Shown piece after piece: positions 7,162 through 13,481 of a stretch of DNA of 13,791 nt. Source of the stretch: QWPN01 sp044238145. Lineage in GTDB: Bacteria > Planctomycetota > Planctomycetia > Pirellulales > UBA1268. A program made the translations under genes and the position numbers. Numbering within the stretch: position 1 is the first letter of the stretch; each line of letters opens with the position of its first letter. The DNA lies in NCBI GenBank assembly GCA_044238145.1, contig JBIIDT010000075.1, positions 1 through 13,791 on the forward strand, in the 5' to 3' direction. Below the pieces are notes generated by a model. The model saw only the letters and a list, made by a program, of their open reading frames with translations, searched no databases and was not told the origin of the DNA.

Positions 7162-8055
7162 TCACTTGTTGAACTTGTAGGCCGTGTTCTTCGGATCGAA
7201 GTCGGCGTCGGTGAAGCCGTTGTTGATCTTCATGTTCATGTAGGTGTACTCCTCCATGAGCACGGGCTGACCGCCGGGCTCGGGCGCCCAGTCGTAGGCT
7301 TCGTAGCGGACCGGGACCGTGTACTCGTCGTCGATGAACACGCGGGCCAGGTGGAAGCGGAAGTTCCGCCGCGGCACGGGATGCACCACCTGCACGCAGG
7401 TGCAGACGCGGCCGTTCACCTTCGCATTCGGAAAGAAGTTTACCTCGCACTCGCCGAACTGCTTGTCGTGCTCCGCCACCTCGACGAGCCGCCGGGCCAG
7501 GTTCTCGACGCCGATCTCCGTGATCGCATAGCGGTTGCCCTGCATGGCGATCACGCTCTGCGGCTTCACCGACACCGTGCCCACCAGGGCGCGGACGCCG
7601 CTGCCCGCATGGGCCAGCATGTTGCCGTCGTTCGCGCCCTCGACGTAGATCACCTCCTGGCCCTTCACCGTGTCGGGAGCCAGGAAGTAGAGGTAGACGC
7701 TGAACGGCTCGTGGCGGATCTTGGCGAACATGTACTCGTGGGGATTCAACTTGCCGTCGATCCGCTCCCGCTTGACGACCGTGCAGGAGTAGTCCTTGAT
7801 CCGGCTGCGGAGCCCCACGAGGCCCTTCTGGGCCAGTTCGAGGGCGGGCTGCAGCGGGTGGACGCCCACGGCCGCGGCATTAGCCTCGCCGGCACCGGCG
7901 TTGCCCTGGGCCACGTCGCCATTGGGAACGAGGCCCGGCCCCTGGGGCGGGGTGGTCGGCGCCTGGCCGCGAACGCCGGGCACCAGTGCGACGCTCAGCA
8001 CCACGGCCAGCGGCAGGCACACCATCAGCCGAACCATCCATGCACGACCGGCCAT
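7162..8055 (-). CDS. Secreted DUF1571 family protein
   Basis: I recognise this as a DUF1571 protein, a family common in Planctomycetes and without a known biochemical role. The 297-residue product has a signal peptide (about 1-30, hydrophobic stretch LMVCLPLAVVLSVALVPG) and a Gly/Asn/Ala-rich spacer (about 31-65). The conserved domain follows, starting with YSCTVVKRERIDGKL (89-103), HEYMFAKIRHEPFSVYLYFL (106-125) and VEGANDGNML (138-147), and ending with FTDADFDPKN (281-290). The FxVYLYF strand and the late beta-rich part suggest a periplasmic fold of the LolA-like type, which is inference. The start ATG at 8055 is fixed by GGAGG at 8065-8061, five bases upstream, and by the signal peptide. 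It is the first gene of a minus-strand pair with the sulfatase and is divergent from the MBL-fold gene. Confidence 0.9.
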   Translation of the reverse strand: MAGRAWMVRLMVCLPLAVVLSVALVPGVRGQAPTTPPQGPGLVPNGDVAQGNAGAGEANAAAVGVHPLQPALELAQKGLVGLRSRIKDYSCTVVKRERIDGKLNPHEYMFAKIRHEPFSVYLYFLAPDTVKGQEVIYVEGANDGNMLAHAGSGVRALVGTVSVKPQSVIAMQGNRYAITEIGVENLARRLVEVAEHDKQFGECEVNFFPNAKVNGRVCTCVQVVHPVPRRNFRFHLARVFIDDEYTVPVRYEAYDWAPEPGGQPVLMEEYTYMNMKINNGFTDADFDPKNTAYKFNK

Positions 8056-8439
8056 CGATCCCTCCGTGGACCTGCTACCGGTCGGTGTGCCGCCGCGGCT
8101 TTCCCTGTCCGCAACGCGACCTCGACCGTCAGGACTTCTTGTGTGTATCGCCCGGGCCGACCCGGCGCATGCAACGAACGCAGTCTTGCCGGCACGGCCG
8201 GCAGATCCCTGCGGACCCGACCGTGCCCGTCACCGGCCGCGGCGCGGGCCGCGGTGCCGGAGAGTCGCGGGAGTGTAGCGGCCCCCCCGGCCACCCGCCA
8301 TGCCACTTGCCGACCGGTGAATCCCGGGGTTTCCGCCCCGCAAAGGCCGCGAAGCCCGCCGCTTGCCGCCCGCCCGCCCGCGAGCCATGCTCCAGTGCCG
8401 GCGCTGCGTCCTCCCCCCGGCCAGGCTCCTCTTTCGCCC
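8056..8439. other. 384-bp divergent intergenic region, DUF1571 / MBL hydrolase
   Basis: No protein-coding gene is supported here; short open frames lack family features and overlap GC-biased noise. The region must hold the promoters for both directions. A weak minus-strand candidate is TTGCAT at 8174-8169 and GATACA at 8149-8144, but the 19-bp spacer is long. Two small inverted repeats occur: TGCCGG/CCGGCA (8187-8192, 8198-8203) and CGGGG/CCCCG (8325-8329, 8336-8340). I see no riboswitch or RNA gene. Confidence 0.5.
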
Positions 8440-9126
8440 ATGGCCACCACCGACATCCTGCCCGCCCCGGCCGGCATCCGCCTGGCCCGGATCGAGTCGC
8501 TCCCCTTCGGCGAGAACAGCTACGTGCTGGCCCGCGCAGGCGGGACCGGCTGCGTCGTCGTCGATCCCGGCTTCGAGCCCGGGGCGATCGTGGCGTGGCT
8601 CGAGGCGGAGGGCCTGGAGCCCGAGGCCATCCTGATCACGCACGGCCACTCCGACCACATCGCCGGCAACGCCGCCCTGCGGCAGCGGTGGCCCGCCGTC
8701 CCCATCGTGATCGGCCGCCACGACGCCCCGAAACTGACCGACCCGGTCGCCAATCTGTCGGCTCCCTTCGGCCTGCCGCTGACGAGCCCGCCGGCCGACC
8801 GGCTGCTCGATGACGGCGAGACCTTCGAGGCCGCCGGCCTGCGGTTCGTGGCCCACGAGATCCCCGGCCACTCCCGCGGCCACGTCGTCCTCCGGCTCGA
8901 GGGCTGCCGGCCCGGGCTCGTCGTCGGCGGCGACGTGCTCTTCCAGGGGAGCATCGGCCGGACCGACTTCCCCGACGGCGACTTCGCGGCCCTGGCCGCC
9001 GGCATCCGCCGCCACCTCTACACGCTGCCCGACGACACGGTCGTCCTCCCCGGCCACGGCGAGCCGACGACCGTGGGGCAGGAGCGGCGGCACAACCCGT
9101 TCGTCCCCGACGCGGCGTCCGATTGA
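8440..9126 (+). CDS. Metallo-beta-lactamase fold hydrolase, glyoxalase II-like
   Basis: This is a 228-residue single-domain MBL-fold hydrolase of the YcbL/glyoxalase II-like branch, probably acting on a thioester or similar ester in the cytoplasm. The two-metal site is complete: THGHSDH at 67-73 (H68, H70, D72, H73), GHSRGH beginning at 143 (H144), GGDVLF at 163-168 (D165) and LPGHGEPT at 203-210 (H206). GSIGRTDFPDGD (170-181) is typical of the YcbL-like group, and the separate C-terminal glutathione-binding domain of true glyoxalase II is absent. The start at 8440 (MATTDILPAPAG) is set by the domain; the open frame upstream is only antisense of other genes. No ribosome binding site is visible. 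The stop overlaps a possible TTG start of the next gene, so it heads a three-gene run with plsC- and cdsA-type genes. No signal peptide is present. Confidence 0.93.
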   Translation: MATTDILPAPAGIRLARIESLPFGENSYVLARAGGTGCVVVDPGFEPGAIVAWLEAEGLEPEAILITHGHSDHIAGNAALRQRWPAVPIVIGRHDAPKLTDPVANLSAPFGLPLTSPPADRLLDDGETFEAAGLRFVAHEIPGHSRGHVVLRLEGCRPGLVVGGDVLFQGSIGRTDFPDGDFAALAAGIRRHLYTLPDDTVVLPGHGEPTTVGQERRHNPFVPDAASD

Positions 9127-9158
9127 CCGCCCCCCCGCACCCGGCCGACACTTTCCCC

Positions 9159-9833
9159 ATGCTCTCCCCCGCCGATATCGCCGAGCCGCCGACCGCCCGG
9201 CCCCCGGCCTCCAGCCGCTCGCCGCTGTGCCGCGCGGCGGGGCTGTCGCTGGCGGCGCTCGCGCGGCTGCTCTCGGGGGCCAGCGTCCGCTGGATCGCCA
9301 GCCAGCCCGACACCTGCCAACGGGTCTACTTCGCCAATCACACCAGCCACCTCGACGCGCTGGTCATCTGGTCGTCGCTGCCGCAGACGGTCCGCGAAGT
9401 GACCCGACCGGTGGCTGCGAAGGACTACTGGTCGCGGGGCCTCGTCCGCCGCTGGCTCGCCCAGGAGGTGTTCGACGCCATCCTCATCGACCGCACCGAC
9501 ATCAAGGTCCATCAGAGCCCGGTCGACCTCATGCTCCGCGAGGCGGGCAACACCCACTCGCTGATCGTGTTCCCCGAGGGAAGCCGGAGCGTGTCGGGCG
9601 AGATCGGCGAGTTCAAGAGCGGCCTCTTCTACCTTGCCAAAAAGCGGCCGGAGATCGAGCTCATCCCGGTGCACATCGACAACCTCAACCGCGTCCTCCC
9701 CCGCGGCGAGTTCCTGCCGGTGCCGCTGCTCTCGTGCATCAGCTTCGGGCCGCCCTTGTGGCTCGAGCAGGGGGAGACGAAGTTCGACTTCCTCGCCCGG
9801 GCCCGCCGCGCCGTGCTCGCGCTGAAGGAGTAG
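9159..9833 (+). CDS. 1-acyl-sn-glycerol-3-phosphate acyltransferase-like protein (PlsC family)
   Basis: PlsC-family enzymes acylate lysophosphatidic acid to phosphatidic acid at the inner membrane. The 224-residue product shows ANHTSHLDAL (59-68) with the catalytic H(x)4D pair H61/D66, the acceptor-binding FPEGSRS (138-144), FKSG (152-155) and IPVHID (169-174). A hydrophobic stretch near 27-40 could be a membrane-associating helix. The ATG at 9159 is preferred. A TTG at 9123 would overlap the stop codon of the hydrolase gene and add 12 residues, so translational coupling is possible. It is followed 10 bp later by the cdsA-type gene, whose product would use phosphatidic acid; this supports PlsC over another acyltransferase of the superfamily. 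Acyl donor and exact acceptor are not readable. Confidence 0.9.
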   Translation: MLSPADIAEPPTARPPASSRSPLCRAAGLSLAALARLLSGASVRWIASQPDTCQRVYFANHTSHLDALVIWSSLPQTVREVTRPVAAKDYWSRGLVRRWLAQEVFDAILIDRTDIKVHQSPVDLMLREAGNTHSLIVFPEGSRSVSGEIGEFKSGLFYLAKKRPEIELIPVHIDNLNRVLPRGEFLPVPLLSCISFGPPLWLEQGETKFDFLARARRAVLALKE

Positions 9834-9843
9834 CCGAAGCGGC

Positions 9844-10809
9844 ATGAACGATCCCCGCACCATCGCCCTCATCGCCGGAGTGCTCGCCCTGCTCACCGCC
9901 GCCACCGCGGTGGGCCAGTTCCTCAAGCGGCACCCGGACCGCGGCCTCGACCCGGCCGCCGTCCGCACGTTCAATGCCCGGCTCCGCGGCTGGTGGATCC
10001 TGTGCACGGTGCTCGCCGCCGCCTTCTGGCTGGGCACCACCGCCACCGTCGTGCTCTTCGGCCTCGTCTCGTTCTGGGCCCTGCGGGAGTTCATCACGCT
10101 CACCCCGACCCGCAAGGGTGACCACCGGGCCCTGTTCTGGGTGTTCTTCGCCTTCACGCCGCTGCACTACGTGCTCGTCGGCCTCAACCGCTACGACATC
10201 TTCAGCGTCTTCCTCCCCGTCTACGCCACGCTGTTCGTGCTCACCCGCGTGGCGGTGGCGGGCGACTACAAGCGGTTCCTGGAGCGGACGGCCAAGATCC
10301 AGGCCGGGCTCGTGGTCTGCGTCTACTGCCTGTCGTTCGCCCCGGCCCTTCTGCAGGTGCCGATCCCCGAGGCCGCGGCCGCCACCGGCCGCAGCGCGAA
10401 CTTCCGCCTCCTGTTCTTCCTCATCCTCCTCGTGCAGTTCGCCGACTGCATGCAGTACGTGTGGAGCCGGATGCTCGGCCAGCGGCTCGTGGCGGCGGCG
10501 GTCAGTTCCAACCGCACATGGGAGGGCCTGCTCGGCAGCGCCACGAGCACGGCCCTGCTGGCCGCGGTGCTGTGGTGGGCCGCCCCGCCCTTTCAGCCGT
10601 GGCAGGCGGCCCTGGCGGGGCTCGTCGTCGCCGTGATGGGCTTCGCCGGCGGAATGACGATGAGCGCGATCAAGCGCGACCGCGGCGTGAAGGATTACGG
10701 CACGCTCGTGGTCGGCCACGGCGGCGTCCTCGACCGGATCGACTCGATGTGCTTCGCGGCCCCGGTCTTCTACCACATCACGCTGCTCGTCACGGGCGCG
10801 AAGCCCTGA
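9844..10809 (+). CDS. Phosphatidate cytidylyltransferase (CdsA family)
   Basis: CdsA-family enzymes convert phosphatidic acid and CTP to CDP-diacylglycerol, the branch point for phospholipids, in the inner membrane. The 321-residue product has about seven or eight hydrophobic segments, including near 8-25, 50-72, 97-113, 120-138, 153-172, 187-200, 233-247 and 256-272. The family signature is intact near the C-terminus: SAIKRDRGVKD (274-284) and HGGVLDRID (292-300). The middle motif reads SSNRTWEG (221-228) where CdsA proteins usually have SPxKT. The preceding FADCMQYVWSRMLG recalls the YnbB-like subgroup and not standard CdsA. An AAGGAG at the end of the upstream gene (9825-9830) lies 13 bases before the ATG. 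It is the last gene of the hydrolase-plsC-cdsA run and converges with the toroid protein gene. Confidence 0.93.
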   Translation: MNDPRTIALIAGVLALLTAATAVGQFLKRHPDRGLDPAAVRTFNARLRGWWILCTVLAAAFWLGTTATVVLFGLVSFWALREFITLTPTRKGDHRALFWVFFAFTPLHYVLVGLNRYDIFSVFLPVYATLFVLTRVAVAGDYKRFLERTAKIQAGLVVCVYCLSFAPALLQVPIPEAAAATGRSANFRLLFFLILLVQFADCMQYVWSRMLGQRLVAAAVSSNRTWEGLLGSATSTALLAAVLWWAAPPFQPWQAALAGLVVAVMGFAGGMTMSAIKRDRGVKDYGTLVVGHGGVLDRIDSMCFAAPVFYHITLLVTGAKP

Positions 10810-10845
10810 CGGCCGTGTAGGCCCGGCGGCTCTTGCGACGCGCGG

Positions 10846-13152
10846 TCACGGCGCGGGCTTGAGCAGATCCTCGACCTTGCCGAGGCCGTCGTCCTCTTCC
10901 GGCGGCTGCGGCTGGGCGGCCGGTGTCGCCTCCGGCTTCGCGGCCGGGGCGGCGGCGACCACGGGCGGCGGCGGCGGCTTGGCCCCCGCGGCGGCCAGGA
11001 TCGCCTCGTAGACAGCGGCCCGGGCGGCGTTGGGCCGCTCCACGCCCCGCGCCGCCGCGGTCGCGGGCGGGAGCGGCTGCTTCTTGGAATCGCTCTCGTC
11101 CTCCGCGGGGGCGACCGGCTCGGGCAGGATCGGCACCCCGGCGAGCTTCGCCGGTCCCTCGACCGCCGGCAGCAGGAACAGCAGGCTCGCGAGCGTCGCG
11201 AACTCCTGGCCGTCTTGGTTGGACGCGTAGGAGATGTGCGCCAACTGGTGGTAGGAGTGAGCCTGCTTGGGGTCTTTGGGTGCTTTCACCTGGTAGCGGT
11301 TGTGGAGGCTCGCGGCATACCGCTCGATCGACAGGGCGACGTCCCCGCTGGAAAACCGCCCCGGGGCTACGGTCCACTGCCCGTTGGCATCCTGCAGGCC
11401 CACGAGCCGGAAGGCGAGCTTCCGGTACAGCGGGTTCTCCAGCCGTCGGTCCGCCGGCACGTCCGCGAACGCGGCGGCGAACCCCGGCAGCACGGCATAC
11501 TGCGCATGCCGGCTGCCCCACGGCAGTTCCGCAACCGTGAGCGGCTTGGCCTCCGGCACGGGCAGCACAGCAGACTTGGCGAGTTCGCCGTCGGTGACCT
11601 GGAGCCGGTCGAGCGGCGCATGCCACTGGACGCCGCTCCCCACCATGGTGTCGTCGTACCACCGCTGGGCGAGCGCCAGCACCCGGTCGCGGACCGGTTC
11701 CCGCCGCCCCGCCACCGGCTCGGCGGCTTTTTCATTCACCGCCGCGAGGGCGTCGATCGCGACGAGGCCGCTGACGCACGTGACGCCCGTCTCGAGGTCG
11801 AGGAGCGCGGGCCAGGTGCCCTTGTAAGGCAACCCCGGGATCGGCATCCCCGACTTGTCGAAGCCCGTGTTCACGGCCTGCAACGTCAGGGCCCGGCAGC
11901 CGCCGTCCTTGCCGATCGCATCGCCGAGCGTGTCGCCGGCGAGTTTCAGCGTCGCCTCGGTCTTCTCCGGCGGATGCACCTTGCGGCCGCGGATCGCCAC
12001 CCGCTCCGTCTCGTCGGGCAGCATGCCGGCCTTCTCGGCCGCGGCGAGCGCGACGAGGGCGACGGCCGTCGACTCCACATCGGCGACCACGCGGTTGTAG
12101 ACGTAGAGCGGCAGCCCGGGCAGCACCGTCTGCTCGTCGGCCTGCCAATGGCCGGTGATCTCCATCATCCGCGTGCCTTGCGACGAGGCCGCCCGATAGG
12201 CCTTGAGGAACGCGAAGTACACCTTGCGCATCTCCTTGCCCTGCTTCACGAGCGCCTCCTGCTGCTGCGGCGTGGCCCGCTCCAGCATCTTCGGCAGCTC
12301 CACCTCCAGCTGCTGGTGCAGCTGGCCTTGCATCGCGAACAGCTTGGCGAAGTAGGGATAGTGGATGCACACCGGGCCCCACAGGCCGCGCGGCTCCCCC
12401 TTCTCGCGGATCTGGCCGTCGATCAGCTTCGAGACGAGCCGCTCCGCCAGCGGCGCGTGCAGCGAATCCTTCCCGAGCGTGGTGAAGGCCGCCGCCAGCC
12501 AGGCCACGTCGAACGTCGTGTCGGGGATGCCGTAGGCGTCGAGCTTCTCGGAGAGACTCTGGGCGAGCCGCTCGGCGGCCTCATGGTGCGCGTGGCCCGC
12601 TTGGGCGAGCACGTACAGGGCCATGCCGTTGAGGCCGAACTGGTTGGCCTCGTACACGTCGGGGCCGCCGGGCCCGTACTCGGCGACGTTCATGGTCTCC
12701 TGGCCCTCGGGATCGGGCACGAGGTGATCGCGGGTCCGCTTGCCGACCATCTTCTGCCTCACGGGGACGCGGACCTTCTTGCGGACGAACCCGCCGGTCG
12801 GCTGTCCGGCGCTCGTTTCCGGCACGAGCTGCTCGACGTCCGCGTACTCGACCTCGTAGACCGGCTCCTCGACCGTCACCCGCCGCGCCGGCACCGACTT
12901 TTTCCCGATCACCTTGCGGGTGACCCGCGGTGGATATGCGAGGCCCGACTCGTTGCCCTCGGCCATGATCCGGGCGATCACGCTGGCCACGCCGTTGGCG
13001 ACGGCCGCCTCGACCGCCGGCCGCATCTCGGCGACGGGAATCTGCTCGGCCGTCGGCGCGCGGAGCGCCTTGTCGGCCGGGCCGGCGGCCCGCCCCGGGC
13101 CGGTGACGGCTGCGATCAGTCCGAGTGCGATCCAGGCGCGGTGAGCGTGCAC
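10846..13152 (-). CDS. Large secreted alpha/alpha-toroid-like (prenyltransferase/squalene oxidase repeat) protein
   Basis: This is a 768-residue exported protein of unknown function. A signal peptide (about 1-23, HRAWIALGLIAAVTG then an Ala/Gly cleavage region) is followed by a helical segment. A basic beta-like block comes next (about 76-140: VTRKVIGKK, RVTVEEPVYEVEY, RKKVRVPVRQKMVGKR). A long helical domain then contains FGLNGMALYVLAQAG (172-186), TTFDVAWLAAAFTTLG and, late in the protein, GLQDANGQW and SSGDVALSIERYA. These resemble helical-repeat motifs of the terpene cyclase/prenyltransferase toroid. No catalytic DDxD or DxDD motif is seen, so a structural or binding role is as likely as an enzyme. 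The tail is Pro/Ala-rich and ends in an acidic stretch. The GTG at 13152 is chosen because the signal peptide begins there and GAGGT lies 7 bases upstream; the frame stays open to 13266 but that extension translates a DNA repeat. Confidence 0.75.
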   Translation of the reverse strand: MHAHRAWIALGLIAAVTGPGRAAGPADKALRAPTAEQIPVAEMRPAVEAAVANGVASVIARIMAEGNESGLAYPPRVTRKVIGKKSVPARRVTVEEPVYEVEYADVEQLVPETSAGQPTGGFVRKKVRVPVRQKMVGKRTRDHLVPDPEGQETMNVAEYGPGGPDVYEANQFGLNGMALYVLAQAGHAHHEAAERLAQSLSEKLDAYGIPDTTFDVAWLAAAFTTLGKDSLHAPLAERLVSKLIDGQIREKGEPRGLWGPVCIHYPYFAKLFAMQGQLHQQLEVELPKMLERATPQQQEALVKQGKEMRKVYFAFLKAYRAASSQGTRMMEITGHWQADEQTVLPGLPLYVYNRVVADVESTAVALVALAAAEKAGMLPDETERVAIRGRKVHPPEKTEATLKLAGDTLGDAIGKDGGCRALTLQAVNTGFDKSGMPIPGLPYKGTWPALLDLETGVTCVSGLVAIDALAAVNEKAAEPVAGRREPVRDRVLALAQRWYDDTMVGSGVQWHAPLDRLQVTDGELAKSAVLPVPEAKPLTVAELPWGSRHAQYAVLPGFAAAFADVPADRRLENPLYRKLAFRLVGLQDANGQWTVAPGRFSSGDVALSIERYAASLHNRYQVKAPKDPKQAHSYHQLAHISYASNQDGQEFATLASLLFLLPAVEGPAKLAGVPILPEPVAPAEDESDSKKQPLPPATAAARGVERPNAARAAVYEAILAAAGAKPPPPPVVAAAPAAKPEATPAAQPQPPEEDDGLGKVEDLLKPAP

Positions 13153-13159
13153 GAGGGTG

Positions 13160-13164
13160 ACCTC
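13160..13164 (-). promoter_or_regulatory. Ribosome binding site deciding the toroid gene GTG start
   Basis: GAGGT on the minus strand ends 7 bases before the GTG at 13152. Together with the signal peptide that begins there, it argues against the longer frame starting at 13266. Confidence 0.55.
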
Positions 13165-13205
13165 GGGGGTGCCGGCGGGGTCCGACTCACGAGAGAGGAA
13201 ACCGC

Positions 13206-13234
13206 ATTCTGCACCCCGCCCTGGAAAGCCACAA
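13206..13234 (-). promoter_or_regulatory. Weak candidate promoter of the toroid gene
   Basis: On the minus strand TTGTGG (13234-13229) and CAGAAT (13211-13206) are separated by 17 bp and lie about 54 bp before the GTG start. The -10 matches four of six consensus bases and the -35 three of six. It sits between the gene and the palindrome array. Confidence 0.25.
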
Positions 13235-13245
13235 GCCGCGACGGT

Positions 13246-13266
13246 GTGCAGACTGCCAGTCTGCAC
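13246..13266. repeat. Palindrome P1, copy 1
   Basis: GTGCAGACT and AGTCTGCAC pair perfectly (9 bp) around a GCC triplet. Confidence 0.9.
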
Positions 13267-13292
13267 CTACAGGGGCGGCGATCAGCCTGGAG

Positions 13293-13313
13293 CCGCAGAG
13301 TGGCACTCTGCGG
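13293..13313. repeat. Palindrome P2, copy 1
   Basis: CCGCAGAGT and ACTCTGCGG pair perfectly (9 bp) around a GGC triplet. It has the same geometry as P1, with swapped base pairs. Confidence 0.9.
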
Positions 13314-13341
13314 AATACGGCCTCCAACGAAGTGGCACGAT

Positions 13342-13362
13342 GTGCAGACTGCCAGTCTGCAC
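13342..13362. repeat. Palindrome P1, copy 2
   Basis: Identical to the P1 copy at 13246. Confidence 0.9.
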
Positions 13363-13396
13363 CTACAAGGGCGGCGATCAGCCTGGGGCCCTGTAG

Positions 13397-13417
13397 CCGC
13401 AGAGTGGCACTCTGCGG
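13397..13417. repeat. Palindrome P2, copy 2
   Basis: Identical to the P2 copy at 13293, although the linker before it carries an 8-bp insertion. Confidence 0.9.
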
Positions 13418-13445
13418 AATGCGGCCTCCAACGAAGTGGCACGAT

Positions 13446-13466
13446 GTGCAGACTGCCAGTCTGCAC
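13446..13466. repeat. Palindrome P1, copy 3
   Basis: Identical to the other two P1 copies. It lies just downstream of the PEP-CTERM stop codon on the minus strand, with no T-run after it, so a classic terminator role is not supported. Confidence 0.9.
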
Positions 13467-13481
13467 CTACAGCGGCGGCGA

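Noticed and set aside
5950..8439. A plus-strand open frame over the sulfatase and DUF1571 genes that joins the MBL-fold gene.
   Set aside because: It is antisense to two well-supported genes, has no recognisable domain before 8440, and is low-complexity His/Arg/Val-rich.
8056..8439. A small gene or RNA gene in the divergent gap.
   Set aside because: No frame shows family features or a ribosome binding site, and no tRNA-like or riboswitch-like structure could be recognised by eye.
13446..13466. Palindrome P1 copy 3 as an intrinsic terminator of the PEP-CTERM gene.
   Set aside because: No T-run follows on the minus strand, and the same palindrome recurs twice more away from any stop codon.
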